This document shows, one piece after another, positions 12,758 through 26,037 of a DNA stretch of 64,000 nt. Made by a program: the position numbers and the translations under genes. The stretch covers positions 47,736,011 through 47,800,010 of the forward strand of contig CM070873.1 of NCBI GenBank assembly GCA_036365515.1. The letters are read 5' to 3'. The first letter of the stretch is position 1. Each line of letters opens with the position of its first letter. The DNA is from Torymus aiolomorphi. Its lineage: Eukaryota > Arthropoda > Insecta > Hymenoptera > Torymidae. The notes below the pieces were generated by a model. It had not been told where the DNA came from and did no database searches. It worked only from the letters and a program-made list of their open reading frames with translations.

Positions 12758-14260
12758 AACAAACAGCGTTAGCATGAAATGCAAATTAGCCGATTAGCGT
12801 GATGAGAGAAAAATCCATAAAAATGATGTTGAAAACTTGTATTTAAGAGGACTACAAAAAATGATTCAGAAAATCCACATTCACAAGCTAAAAAATAAAT
12901 AGATAGAATATATATTTTTTAATACTCGTTCTCATTTGTGTTAATTTTCTAAATATAATAATATCTTACTAGCAACTATTTTAGAAGATCTATTTTCTGT
13001 TTTCTGTAGGTCATGTAGGTCTCCAAAAAAACTCCAAAAAAATCTTGTATAATATCTGTAAAAATAAAAAATCACACAAAGTATCAATGTTTTAAAAATG
13101 ATTTTAGCCATTTAACATTTAGACATTGAATAAGTACTTATCTAATTAATAAAATTTATTTTCCCCGTTGATTGATACACATAATTCTTCTGATAATTAG
13201 TTTACTTCTTGAGATCTTTGAAATATATTATTATTAATAACTCACTATATGATAACATTTGTATATAAAAATACTGACATGTTATATGTAAGGTTAGGCG
13301 TCGACCAGATACGGGTGTGTATATATACTATATATATATAAATATATATAGATATACAAGCGTAAGATAGACGACATCCGGAAGTGTCGTAAGAGCTGCA
13401 AATCGGATATCGGAATAAGGAGAAGAAAAGTTCGGAAAGGAAACAGCACATAAAAAAATTCAGCTTTCTATATCTTTTGCACGAGATAATCTTTTTAAAT
13501 AAAATCTTTTGATTAGAGTAGAGCAATGAAATTGCTTTCGATTAAGAGTGATATGTTATATAGTAAAAACTAACGCAATATACGTAAAAGCGCATTGAAT
13601 TTTTCGTACACCCATTTCAATGTATATGTAGCACGGGTCGCTCCTTTAGGCTTCTTCTATACCTGCATTCGGAGCGCTCCCGCGCTCCTTGATATTTAAT
13701 ATGTGTAATCAAGTGATCATTGAAAAAATGGGCTTATCGGCTTTTATGTACTTATGTACTTTTGTCTATGACAGTGATGACTTCTTAAGTTTCAGTTTGG
13801 ATTATTGGGATTTCATATTTCATAAGATCTGGCGAATATTCTACATTTATTTCAGTATTATAAATAATAATCTAACTTAGTACAGTGTGTTAAAAAGTGA
13901 TTTAACAGTGGATGAATCAAAAGTACAAAAGGACAGATTGAGCAGTAACTTTTAATGGAACGAATGCTGCTAGCTTAGCAATAACTTTTAATGGAACGGA
14001 TGCATGCAAGGTGCCAGAGCTTCTGTTTTAACCATTTTATATGGGAGAACAGATAACAGATATACAGAAAAGTGAGTTTCAAGAAGGAAAAGAATAGGGA
14101 TCAAATGGCTGATTATTTTTGAAGTTTTATGGTATTTTTCTTTGCAGGCTTATTTCTCAAAATGTCATTTTTTAAAGTTTGTCGTAACTTTTCTCTGAGA
14201 CCACATGATGGATTTTCATTTATCAATCAAACAGAGGGAAATTTTCAACTGCTCGTGTCA
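12758..14260. other. No gene seen
   Basis: A+T-rich sequence with an imperfect TA-rich tract near 13320-13350 and a short G+C-rich patch at about 13625-13690. The reading frames at 13245-13526 and 13689-13880 look like chance. Confidence 0.5.
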
Positions 14261-14274
14261 AAAAAATATCGACA

Positions 14275-14510
14275 TCTATTATGTACTTGAAATTTCGAAC
14301 GTTCATAGTGAACGAAAGATTTTTGCCATTTTAAGATTTAGTCGAATTTGTCTACTTAATACATTTCAAAAATGATAATAACTGTATCTTTTTACTTCTC
14401 ACTCTCACAGTCCCCACTAAAACCACTCCGACGAATTCTACCCAAAATTAGAAACTTTATGTTAATATTTCGTTCATTATGAACGTTCAGAATTTCAAAT
14501 ACGTCAGCTA
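14275..14510. repeat. Small inverted repeat
   Basis: Arms at about 14275-14325 and 14461-14510 share CGAACGTTCATAGTGAACG-like sequence in inverted orientation. It could be a MITE, but no target duplication is clear. Confidence 0.4.
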
Positions 14511-14519
14511 TTCAATAAT

Positions 14520-15260
14520 ATAGAAGCCAATGCCACTGCTCTAAGCTGTTGCTGTTTTCCGCTTGCAACTCGGGCAATCGACAAAGCAAGCAGTAAACTA
14601 TAGGAGCCCCGGTAAATTTCACACACAATCGAATAAAGCTGAAACAACGCGGACGTAAAAATCAAAAATACAACCAGAGAAACAGCTTGTTCGCGACGGT
14701 GCACCGCGGTGAAGAAAAAGAAACGAAGGTAGGTAGGAGGGAAGAGAACTGAGCGTAAAAAACACGAGAGAGAGAGGACGGAAGAGAGCGAGTGAGCGCG
14801 GAAGAAAGCCGTTCATTTGATCCTCGTAATTAAATGGCATCGAGACGAATTAGCCTCCTAAAGATAAATCTTCCCTCGTCCGTGCGCACTCCGGCTTTGC
14901 GCTTTACGCTTCTCTACCGCCCCGCAATCCGGGCTGGTGTGCACCTCGCTCTCGCGCACCGCCGCGACGAGATCCCTACTTTATCCCTGTACTGAAGGTG
15001 ACTTTCAGCCAATTGCTTTTTTTATTGCGACGCTGAAATTCCCTCAACCCCGCCGCCTATATCCGCTCACCCGTTTCTCTGTTTCTTTCCTTTGCCCCCT
15101 CCTCCCTCCTCAGTTTTTAAAGTGCATCGGTGCCCGCTTTTGAAGTCGTTAACTTTATACTTCGCCGTCATCCTTTACGCAAGTTGTAATCGCGTTGTTT
15201 GCAATGTGGGACGCACTCTCTTTCCCTCCCTCTCTCGGGCAAAGAGTCTTACGTGATTTC
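14520..15260. promoter_or_regulatory. G+C-rich, CpG-undepleted island; possible regulatory region
   Basis: Base composition changes sharply from the A+T-rich surroundings. The first part is purine-rich on the plus strand (GAGAGAG runs near 14765), then pyrimidine-rich. No splice-bounded coding exon is convincing. Such islands in insects often mark promoters or enhancers; that role is inference. Confidence 0.35.
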
Positions 15261-16983
15261 TTATCTTTTAGTCTGGAAGGAAAGAATATTATTCGCTGAA
15301 ATGGATTTCGGATGTACAGAGTCCAAAGTCACTTAAATCTGATGCACCCTACTTACTGTAAGAGCATATCGAGCTGATGCTGAAACGAGATTTAGCTCGA
15401 GCTTTGGAATATGTACACATATACAGATAAATTATGAATAAGACTACAGTAATGCGAATAAAACTTTGAATAGAGTAAATTTAAATTATATTTATATGAT
15501 TTTCAGAAGAAGCTTGTTAATATCCTGTAAGACAGGTAGAATATTGAAATTCGAATCTACGGATTTTTAATAGAGGAATTTCTACCAAGGATCTTTTGAT
15601 TGTCATAATTTGAACGAAACTCTAAATTGATGTGAGTTTCTTTCACGATTTTGTATCTAGGGGACATGTGACGAAGGGGAGCCACTCCGTCCTTTAACAA
15701 GTTGACTGCTAAAGCCAAATTTTTAAATGTTTAAAAATTGCGAAGCCAATTGGCTATACAAGTGGATAAATGATACAGAACGAATACATATGTAATTACA
15801 CTCTATAATTAAAGGATTGAAAAGAATATTAGATAAATAATTGTCATATTTAGGTGTAAGGATTCTTGGCGAAAATTAAATATACCGCTAATGTAAATCA
15901 AAGTCAAAATTTTCTTATGTTATATTTATTTCGTCTAATTTCTATTCAAACATTGCGCTTTTTCAATTACAGAATGTATATAAATATCATAAACTACCAC
16001 GTATCGTAATGCCAGCTGTATTATTTTAAATTTCAAAGCTATACTTGTTTATATTTATCATGCATAATTATTCATTGATTTCATATTGTTCGTACTTCTA
16101 TCTTAAAATTCGATGTCAAGTTACGCTAAAAATACTGAACCTAAAATACTGCAACCCAGAAACAGTTACGTATTTCCAGCTCGCGAGGAAAATTCGATCT
16201 GCCAGTTACGTCGAATTAAAATTTTACTCGTGGCAGCTGTCGTCTCAGAGCGACAACGAACAAAGATTAGAAGCTTAATTGATTGTGTCAAGCAAGTCTC
16301 GGAGACCGGTGACTGTGACATCGCCCCGATTAGAAAGAGTTTCATTCGGTCGCTCATTTCATTTGTTCAAGTCGCATTCACGCGGATGAACCACAATGCT
16401 CGACTTGCTATGCTGCGGTATTGCGCTCAATACTATACAAAGCCTACGGCGGGGAACTCCACAAGCACAGGTATCTTGATCAAAGTTCGCATCCGCTGCT
16501 ACCCGTGCCGTCCAATATGGACCCAGTGGATAAGAGTACTGTGCCAGACGTAAGACTTCGTTTCTTCTCGCGGACCAATGAAACGCGTGAAAGGGGTTTG
16601 ACAGCTGGAGGGAGCCTGATTTGAATCCCAACCGAGCGCAACGTCGGAGCTAAGGTCGTGCTTTCCTGGCGAGACGTTCGAAAGCATCGTCCGAGGGTTT
16701 TAACCAGACCATTTGAGATCCGCGTACTTATTTGCAGGGAAAAAGCCTGAGGCCCGAATTTGTAGGCGTCAGTATCACGCACACTCGCGCTCAATTATGA
16801 GTATGAGTGACGATTTACAAATTAGTAGGAATGCGAACGAACAACTCGAACATTTCTTATTTTTATTATAGAATGTTTGTACTTGAGTGTAATTGGATAT
16901 TTTACATTTGTACCTCATTGGAAAATTATTAATAATAAAATAAAATAAGTTAAATAAGTTAAAATAAGTTATTAATAAAGCTA
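15261..16983. other. No gene seen; mixed composition
   Basis: 15261-16100 is A+T-rich with no feature. 16110-16800 is of moderate G+C content, with overlapping open frames on both strands of up to 146 codons. None has family-like motifs or clear splice borders, so none is called as a gene. Confidence 0.45.
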
Positions 16984-18125
16984 AAAATGTCCAGAACTTG
17001 ACATTTTTTAGCATTAGGGTCTAATATTGCAGCTTCCTTCATATTTCTACATCCCCAAAAACATATCCCAAAATTCGAGCTGAATCCGTGATCCGAAGAC
17101 TTGACCCTCTCCTGGTGAGAAAGTTATGAATAACTGATTTTCCTTAACCAAAAAGAAAAAAAAAAACGAAAAATACTGACTACTAAGAGGGGCAGGCCTC
17201 CTGATCACCGATTTGGCTCAAACTTTGGGATATGTATTTTGATGCAGAAATGTGAAGAAAGTGGCCATATTAGACCCTAACGCTAAAAACTCAAATTCTG
17301 GACATTTTTAGCTTTATTTGGAAAAAATCTTGAAGAAAGCCTGCAAACGGTAACCATTTAATTATGGAAAGTATTAAATGTGATTTAACAAAATAAAAAT
17401 AAAACTAAAGAAAACTAACTTTTATTTGCCTTTTACAGAATTAAAAAATATTATTTCCTTCCAAATTTATGAAAGTTTAAAGTTGATCAATGAAACTGCA
17501 CTGCTAAACTTCAAAAAGTGGCTGTTTAGGGTATTTACCTATACCAGTAAATGGATGATTACCAGAAGATGGACGAATTGTAGTTTATTTAATTAATACA
17601 ACATTTTTTAAATCTATACTTCATTTCACTGCAAAGAAAGATGTAAAATCGATCAATACAATTTTTTATGAGGTTTATCTATTAACAGTAAACCATATCG
17701 GTGGTTAGAAAATCGTCTATCTATAGGATTAAGCGTCCATCTACTGGTTTAGTCACCTACGTCCTGCATATTTCGGTGCCCTTTCGTTGCTCAATTTCAA
17801 ACTTTTATAAATTTGGAAGGAAATAATATTTTTTAATTCTACAAAAAGCAAATAAAAGCTCGTTTTTCTAATTATAGTTTCATTTTTTTAAATAATATTT
17901 ATGACTTACCAAGATTAAATGGTTACAGTTTCAAAAAGAGGCTTTTTTCAGTTTTTTCTCAAAATAAAGCTAAAAATGTACAGATTTCTTTTTTGTTTAG
18001 CGTTAGGGTCTAATATTGCGGCTTTCTTCACATTTCTGTATCAAAAAACATATCCTAAAGTTTCAGCCGAATCCGTGATCCGCAGACCTGACCCTCTCCT
18101 AGTCAGTATTCGAGTTAGTAAAAAT
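16984..18125. repeat. Inverted-repeat cluster with three copies of a ~150-bp module
   Basis: A module containing TTAGGGTCTAATATTG and TGAATCCGTGATCC lies at 16984-17140 and, in the same orientation, at 17960-18120. An inverted copy is at about 17183-17330. Sequence flanking the inner two copies (about 17340-17520 and 17775-17950) is also inverted, making a palindrome of roughly 17183-18120 with a ~250-bp loop. Loop-side motifs such as CCAGTAAATGGATG resemble repeats in other elements of the window. Confidence 0.7.
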
Positions 18126-18537
18126 CAGAAGTTCGAGTTTTTATTTGCATAGTATTCTTGCAAATTCGTGCCTAAGCGAGTTCAAGAAAATGCTATCATG
18201 CATTGAAAAGTGGTTTTACTCGCAAGCCTCATTATGATACATCATGTTAATTAATATAAACTCAATAGTATTTTAAATAGCGTTGTTCCAATTTCAAACA
18301 CCAATAATCCCGATACGAAAGCTATTAATAACGACTTGATCGCGTTTTAAACAATTATAAATAACATATGGCCCCATCCATTTACTGGTGTACAACCCGA
18401 GTGAACTACAAAATCAATATCTAAAAAAATACAGTTACCGCAGTAAAAAATCGGAGAACAATATGTGCAGATCATACAAGCTATAAGTTTACACTGGTTA
18501 ATAAGGAATTCTGCAAGAAATCCATAGTTAGACGTTT

Positions 18538-21500
18538 CAAAGAAAAAACCGCTGCCAAGTCATTGGCACGTAGCTTCCTCCAAATTAATTCATCGTTCCT
18601 ATATGTATAGCATATAGTTCAAATATAATATATGTTTATTCATTCTACGTGTTTTAATATGATTTAAAAATTTACAATGATTTAAAAATTCATTAATATT
18701 ACAAATTCGACCTTATTCCACTTCGCCGTCGATGTATCGCATACAAAATAGTCTATAAATTTCAAACTGATACATGAAGTATGATTTTTCAAAATCACGA
18801 TTTTGAAAAAAACCGTAAAAAATGTTAACCTTAAATAGACGATTCTTTTACCTAAAGGATTTATACGATAAAGATACAAACTCTACATTTCCACAAAATT
18901 TCAGCATGATTAAATCAATTTTTTTCACTAGTTATCATGCGACAATGAAATTGACTTTGTATAAAATTTTCAATATCAAATATCTCAAAAAGAAAGCGTT
19001 CGATTTTGATGAAAATTAGCACACATATTATCTACATGACATTTATCATATTGTCTATAGATATGGAGCTGATACATAGAGCCGTTCTCGAGAAATTGGG
19101 ATTTGAAAAAAAGGTTAAAAAAATGTTAATCTCAAATATCTCTGAGATTTATGGACCAATCATTTTGCCCAAAGAACTCGATCGAGAACTATCCAAAATC
19201 AACCTCTACAAGGAATTTTAAAGCGATTAAGTCAATTTTACTCCCGTAATCGTTGGGCATACAAAACTCATTTTATAAATTTTTTAATTTTTTTTCTAAA
19301 AAACTAACCAACAGAATGAATTCAAATTTTTGCAGATTATAGCTATTTATATTCTGCATTATCATGATTTTACTCAAAAAAATTGACCATTTAGTTTGGG
19401 AGTTATAAGCTTTAAAAAAAAATACATTTTTGTTAATAACAAAAAAACCGTGATAGCTAGGAACTTTTTTTTTAGAAAATATAGATATTTTAATTCTCTT
19501 TCGAATGCTACCCATCCGATTCAAATAACTCGATCCTATCATTAAAAAAAAAAAAAAAAACAATTTTGAGAAAATCGAAAATTCGAAATACAACAAAAAC
19601 GCATCGGCCCAATCAAAAAACGGATTTTTGACCCGCAATCACAAAAAAAAAACCGCTGCCAATACATTGGCACTTAGCTTCCTCAAAATAATGTATTTAT
19701 TCATTTGTTTTTTTTATTTTTTATAGCAATAATTAATTGTATCATACCCAATTTTCTTTATGAATATTCGTAATAAATTAATATATATTTTTCGAAAATT
19801 CATTCTTGTTACTCTTTTTCTCGTGCGACAACCCGATATTTTTATAAATCAATTTTTTCAAAATATTATCACATGTTCAATTAGTTTTATTTTAAACCTC
19901 AAATATCTTTCGTCGTAATAGTTCGATTTTATTGGGCAACGAATTCAGTTTGAAGATATAAAAAAAATATATCTCTCCCAAATTTTAGGACTATTGGTTG
20001 ATTTTCTTAATATTTTTATCGCGTGACAACAAAACTCCTACTTTTTTATAAAACATTGTTTTTTTAAAAAACAAATAAAGATAATCTCTTGAAATTTCAA
20101 CCAAATATATTCTTCATTGAGTATAATAAGTGGTTAAAACTTGAAGACGATAAATCAATTATTATTTGAAAAATTTATTAAATAATTTTGAGCACATTTT
20201 CGTTAATAATAAATGACAGAGTGAAGATAATTTAAATATTAAAAAAAGAAAATGTACATAATTTAAATATCTTTCAATAAAAATTTATGATGTTAAGTAA
20301 TAATATCTGTAACATATTAAACAAGTGACCGACAACGGTTGCGTTTACCCTATTATTATATTATCATCAACAAAATGCTCATTAATTAAATTTTTTTTTT
20401 TTCAAATAACTTGTGTATAATATAATAACTTTTTTATACATAAAACACAAATAATACAAATTAAACACAATCATAATCCTTAATATAGTGAAGATTACGT
20501 TAATGATTATGATAAAATTATGATAAAATTAGTTTAAGATTATGTTAAGATTATCTGACAAAATGCTACAAGTTGTGTGCACACCATAATTTTTTAATAA
20601 ACTTTCGCTGAATGTGCATAACTTGTTCACTCTTTTTTGTTATATTTATTTTCAGATTATTACAAAGTCACCAATCAAGTCAATCAGTCAAGAGACTTTC
20701 CAAAAAGGTTACAACAAAAATACTGGCATATTCTGCAAGTAAAATTCAAACTTTTTCCCAATCAATGTTCTATACAAAAAATTTCGATATTTTGAGTAAA
20801 AAATAAAGATAATCTTTTGAAATTTCAACCAAATATATTCTTCAATGAGTATAATAAGTGGTTAAAACTTGATCGCGCTGTAAATTACTCTCAATAAAAA
20901 ACAAAAGCAAGTGAACAACACGCACGCATAGCACGCGTTATTTCCATTTTCTAGTATAGATATATCCAAAAAATTACGATTTGAAAAGAAGGCTAAATCA
21001 GTTTTAACCTCGAATATCTCTGAAATTAATAAACAAATTCTTTTACTCTAAAAACGCATATAATAAATAATATACACTCTACATCTCCGCCAAATTTAAA
21101 AAAAATTAAAACAAGTTTTCTCTAGTTATCAGGCGACAAATAAAATAACTTTGTAAAATAGGAAAATTTTGAATATCAAAAAGTAATCGTACGATCTTGA
21201 TGAAAATTCACATACATAATATCTATATCACATACAAAATTGTCTAGAAATCTTTAGCTCATTCATAGAACCGTTCTCGAGAAATTACGATTTAAAAAAA
21301 AAGTTTAAAAAATTTTAACCTCAAATATCTCTGAAATTTATGGACCAATTATTTTGCCCAAAGAACTCGATCGAGAACTATCCAAAATCAACCTCTACAA
21401 GGAATTTTAAAGCGATTAAGTCAATTTTACTCCCGTAATCGTTGGACATACAAAACTCATTTTTTTCATTTTTCATGTTTTACGTTTTTGTTAATAACCA

Positions 21501-22110
21501 AAGAACCGTGATAGCTAGAAACCTTTTTTTTTAGAAAATATAGGTATTTTAATTCTCTTTTAAATGCTACTTATCCCATTCTGGTACATACAGACGTTCT
21601 CGAGAAATTACGATTCGAAAAAGAGGTTACAAAAATTTTAACCTCAAAAATCTCTGAAATTTATGAACCAATCATCTATCCCAAAGAAAGGTGCAGGTGG
21701 CAACCAAAAATCTACCTCTACAAGGAATTTTGAAGCGATTAACACAATTTTACTCCCGTAAATTGTCGCCACCTAAAACACGTTTTTTTCATTTTTTAAT
21801 TTTTTTCTCAAAAACTAACCAACAGAATGGATTCAATTTTATACAGATTATAGCTATTCATAATCTCCATTATCATGATTTTTCTCAAAAAAATTGACCA
21901 TTTAGTTTGGAAGTTATAAGCATTTAAAAAAAATACACGATTTTGTTAATAACAAAATAACCGTGATAGCTAGAGAAATCTTTTTTTTTTTAAATATAGG
22001 TTTTTTATGCTCTTTCGAACACTACCCATCCGATTATAAAATTTAAATCCAATCATTAAAAAAAATCAAAAATAAATTTTTCGAAAATGAAAAATTCGAC
22101 ATAAAACAAA
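18538..22110. repeat. Cluster of dispersed direct repeats
   Basis: A module with GTTCTCGAGAAATT and CTCAAATATCTCTGA recurs near 18780 (diverged), 19075-19470, 21255-21560 and 21590-22110. The segment AAAGAACTCGATCGAGAAC is exact at about 19160 and 21360. A block ending in ACCGCTGCCA...TTGGCACTTAGCTTCCTC recurs at about 18548 and 19650. A 70-bp block (TTCAACCAAATATATTC...) recurs at about 20097 and 20825. No coding frame is credible; the open frames at 19006-19221, 19273-19638 and 21691-21897 fall in the repeats. The spaces between are A+T-rich. Confidence 0.65.
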
Positions 22111-22230
22111 AACGAATCAGTTAGTCGTACAAAATTATTTTTTTTCCGAATTCGGAATCAAAAAACAAAACAAAATAAGACCCGTCCGGTTAAAATCGAC
22201 CGCGTAGATCCTAAAATAAAGTGGTATACA

Positions 22231-22338
<108 letters not shown>

Positions 22339-22745
22339 CCATACAGACATTTTCTAAAATCATGTGACACAAACTTCTAACACCTTTATTCATGTTTCTA
22401 GAGCAATTTAAAGAAAATTAAAATTTTACTATTACAAAGCTTCCTCTATAAGGAAGCAATACAAAAATAATGAGCCCTGTCCGGTTAAAATCGACCGAGT
22501 AGAAGCTGAGATCCAGGAGTGTACACACACGCACGCACGCACACACCCATCCACCCATCCACCCACACACACACGCACACACACACACACATCCATACAG
22601 ACATTTTTCAAAAACCATGTATTTTGATTCCTAAACGCCTCGGAAAACAATTATAACATGTTTATACCACTCTAACCTCAAAATCACAACTTTGATATGA
22701 TTTTTCGGCGCTCGTGGTATAAAATACCGTTCGAAACTAGTGCGT

Positions 22746-22825
22746 AAGTCGATTATTTAGCTGGTGTGACTTTTTCGCACTCGCTTCGCTCGTGCAAAAA
22801 GTCACACCAGCTAAATAATCGACTT
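22746..22825. repeat. 80-bp nearly perfect hairpin
   Basis: The arms AAGTCGATTATTTAGCTGGT... and their complement pair over about 34 bp with a single one-base bulge. The loop is TCGCTTCGCTC. Weaker inverted similarity continues outward (TTCGAAACTAG against CCCGTGTCGAA). It could be the core of a MITE or a structured RNA. Confidence 0.8.
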
Positions 22826-22966
22826 CCCCACCCGTGTCGAAATGTACTATTTTAGAACAACTCAAAAAATTACTATCACAAAGCTTCCTCTAGGAGGAAG
22901 CAAAAAAAAAATTGAAGCATGCCTCTGCAAGAATTTTTGTAATGAACCCAAGAAATCGGGTTTGTG

Positions 22967-23385
22967 ACACTTTGAACTGAACATCAACTTTTCTAATGGA
23001 ACTTCATACTTTCTAAATGGATGAAAAGCAGTCATTGATGATTGGTCAATATTAAGCTATCAAAAGCGCGAACAAATTTTGTATATCACGAAACTTTAAA
23101 TAGAAGAAAAGAGAAAAAGAAAAACATTTAAAAATCAAAACAATCATTAAAGCCTTAAAAATGACTTAAATAATCGATTTGTTGTGATATTTTAATGTTT
23201 GTAGTTTTGCACAGAAGCTTACGTTTTCAACGATTCTTAGCTTAAATTAGTACTCTTTTCGTCTAGTTTAATTTGCATGCTATGTAAATTTTTCCCGCGC
23301 CTTTGGGAGCTAATATTGGCTAATCATCAATGACTGCTTTTCATCCATTTTTCTAATGTGCGGTTAAAACAGTGCCACAAGTCCG
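22967..23385. repeat. ~420-bp palindromic element
   Basis: GGATGAAAAGCAGTCATTGA (about 23019-23038) and its complement (about 23323-23342) anchor inverted arms. The outer ends are GTGACACTTTGAAC and AACAGTGCCACAAG. A related single arm occurs at about 28430-28520 (GTGCGGTTAAAACAGTGTCAC). Confidence 0.65.
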
Positions 23386-23618
23386 ATATCGAGGATTCAA
23401 AAAATTGTTCATATATTATATGACCTATGAAAAGAGGAAAAAAATTGTGTAGTAGTGTATCTTCGGTTTTTTTTTTATGTTTTTGAATCATCTAAGTCTG
23501 CATTTCTTATAAAATTCCTCAAATAGTTGACTGTAAACTTTCAAGCGACAATTACACTAAAAATTTAGTATTTATTTTTGCATAATCAACACTTATGATC
23601 TATGAAAAAAGTAAATGG

Positions 23619-23834
23619 ATCTGAAGTTTGCATCGTTGGAATGCAACGAAATAATTGTATGCAATTGATTACAATTATCAAACAAAAGAAAAATCATCTA
23701 AACCTTTGTTATAAAGTTATTTTATAACATAAAACACTAAATCTATACGTAAAATTAATGTTAATTAGTATAATCTAAAATTAAAATCAATTATTTTGTT
23801 ATTTCGTTGCACTCCAACGTTGCAAACTTCAGAT
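23619..23834. mobile_element. 216-bp MITE-like inverted repeat
   Basis: The left end ATCTGAAGTTTGCATCGTTG and the right end are inverted copies over about 40 bp, including GCAACGAAATAA. No target duplication is clear. Confidence 0.6.
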
Positions 23835-24779
23835 TCATAAAAGTAAAGGCATTTAACATTTGCGTTACTTACATCTTCATCCTTTATAGGAAAACGGCTG
23901 CTAACTGCTTTAGCAGAATGCTTTCTCAAAGAACTTTTGGCGGAGCTTTATAGGAATACATAATATGTTATATGTACAATAACTTATTTTTTCTCTTGAC
24001 TTTTGCTACTCGATACAAGTACAATTTTTGACACGAATATTTAATGACATTGCACTTTGATTTTTATCTCAAACTATAAAACTTATTTCCAGCCGCCGCT
24101 TGCGTGTTCCAATCGAAACTCGGCTGCAGCAAAAAAGGCGCGATGAGTATCAGAGTAGGTAGTTGCCTTTATTGTCTATAAAGCTGCTTTCCTAGCGCGA
24201 CATATGGGAAATGGTTAGGCAATGGTTATACCGCTAAATATCCTTCTATTTGCTCACGAGATTTTACAAGAAAGTCATGCACCTAATTGTGTTTCTTTCT
24301 CTTTATCAGGTATTTAATATGGTCATATTCAAGTATGACGCTTATATTCATTACATTACAAGTGAAACCACATTAAAAAGTAGTTTTGGAATAAAATAGC
24401 TGCTATCATTAACTATATACTTACTTTAAATACTTTCTTCATTTTTAACAAAAAAAATAGATTCATAAAAATTCTTGTTAGGGCACAAATTAAAAAAAAA
24501 ATGTAATTCGTTACCAGTTCAGTATAGACGTTTGTACTTTTTATATTATGCATGAAATTAAGAGGTTTTAATGTTATAATCAACCAAATAACAAAATTGT
24601 ATTTCAATAAAATAATACACTCTTATAGACCGCTGAAAAATCTTTTCGTGATAACAATTAACAATTATAAAAAAAATTACAAAATAATAAAAAAGTAGAT
24701 TAAACAATTAAAAATTGAGCTATAGATATATTCATAACTTACATAAACTACGAGTCGAATTAATGAATTTAATCAAGAT
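23835..24779. other. No gene seen
   Basis: A+T-rich DNA with a short higher-G+C patch near 24090-24220. If the exon at 24990-25167 is real, this lies in its first coding intron. Confidence 0.45.
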
Positions 24780-24989
24780 CGAACATAGACTCGATCGACT
24801 TTCACAAAGCCGAAGCCCCAACTCCCGCACAAGTTCCACCTGCCGAGTGCAGTGCACCTCCACCACCCAGCGCGCGCGCGCGCCGCGAGCACAAAGAAAA
24901 ACCGCGAGTCCGCGCGAGCGACTGCGGCCCTCCGGAAAACTTGCATACATTTCTACATGTACATAGGTATACATAACAATCGTACTCAC

Positions 24990-25167
24990 AGTCTTTGCTC
25001 TTCTCGGCGGCGGCCCGTCCGGCCATGCCCAGGACGACCACGGCGAGCAGCAGGTAGCAGCATCCCTTGAGCCAGGCGCCGCTGCGTCTCCCCGTCGTCG
25101 TGGTCACTCGCGATGGGGGCGGCCGGGGTTCGCGGACCCCGGCTGGCCCCTCGCCACACAGTCCCAT
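24990..25167 (-). CDS. First coding exon of a secreted or membrane protein (partial, unidentified)
   Basis: The exon encodes 59 codons plus one base (phase 1). It ends at a good donor (exon end ...GACT, intron GTGAGTACG, first intron base 24989). The first ATG in frame is at 25167; the frame stays open upstream to 25206 but without another ATG. Residues 1-33 are polar, with prolines, threonines and several arginines. Residues 34-54 (KGCCYLLLAVVVLGMAGRAAA) form a hydrophobic segment with a small-residue end, like a signal peptide with a long n-region or a signal anchor. The mature part would begin near AEKSKD. The rest of the protein must lie at lower coordinates, but I found no convincing second exon down to position 1, so the intron may exceed 24 kb. 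Family and function cannot be told from this exon. Confidence is limited because the G+C-rich context favours chance open frames. Confidence 0.6.
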
Positions 25168-26029
25168 ATCAGTGTTCGCGGCAGCCGTCGCCGCTGCACC
25201 GGCCACTCAGAGCCTCGGCGCCGAGGACGTCCCGCGACGGCGGCGACATAACCTCCCCCGGCTCGCCGCGCGCACTCTCAGTACGGCGTCCGTGTCCCTC
25301 TACCACCTACATCCGTCCGCGGTCCGCACCGGCCGCGACGGGGCAGCGCGCGATATCTCCTTCGCACGTCTCTCTCCCTCTGTATCTCTATCTCTATCGA
25401 TATAACACACGCCGGGGCGAGGGAAGGAAGAACCAGCGGAGCAGCCGCCGTTGTACGGTACTCTCGACGAGTGTGCACACGCTACGGAGGCGCGTACGCT
25501 ATTGGCGATATACGCCGACGCGGCGCTCTCTCTCTCCGTCGCGAATACGCACGCGCGCGCGCTCGTGAGAGCAGCTCTCTTCGCGCGGGGGTGAACGAGC
25601 GGCGCGTATCGATCGGCGCGGAGGAAGCGACGCCCTCGTCGTCGTCGGCGTCGCCGTGTCTCTCCCGTACAAGAGCCGGCGCGCGCTTTCGCCGACGTCG
25701 CGCGCCCCGTCATCACTGGGCTACGGGGTTACGATGAGTGCAGCGGTGCATTCTTTTTCCCGGAGAATCCGAGAGAGCGCAGTAGGGGAATGAGAGGCGA
25801 GGATAAGCGCGAGCGCGGTGTAGAGGAATGGAGAGACGAGATCGATGACGCAGGCTCATTATTGATTCGGGGAGAGAAACGCGCGGTGCCCAATTAAAAA
25901 AAAATAAAGCGCGCGCGGGAGAAGGCGAGCGACCGATGCCGGGGGTGCACTGGGATAAAGTGGGAGAGAGAGAGAGAGAGAAAAAGCGGCCGGTATTTTC
26001 CGTTATTCCGAATTTTCGGTAATCCGGCT

Positions 26030-26037
26030 TATAAAAG
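26030..26037 (+). promoter_or_regulatory. Possible TATA box (TATAAAAG)
   Basis: TATAAAAGGGG sits at the edge of the CpG island and faces right, away from the minus-strand exon. If used, it would start a divergent transcript near 26060. No convincing coding exon follows; the 76-codon frame at 26227-26457 looks like chance. Confidence 0.25.

Noticed and set aside
16113..16553. 146-codon plus-strand frame
   Set aside because: It is the longest plain frame in its region, but overlapping frames on the other strand are equally open, and I see no motif, start context or splice site.
16590..16640. Possible tRNA B box (GATTTGAATCCC)
   Set aside because: There is no A box at the proper distance and no cloverleaf pairing.
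22418..22650. Cysteine- and glycine-rich frames resembling small cysteine-rich peptides
   Set aside because: The cysteines come from degenerate CA/CCATCCA repeats, and there is no signal peptide or splice support.
25113..25716. Long R/S/P-rich frames of 138-151 codons on both strands
   Set aside because: Overlapping frames in a CpG-rich island, where stops are rare; no family motif and no borders.
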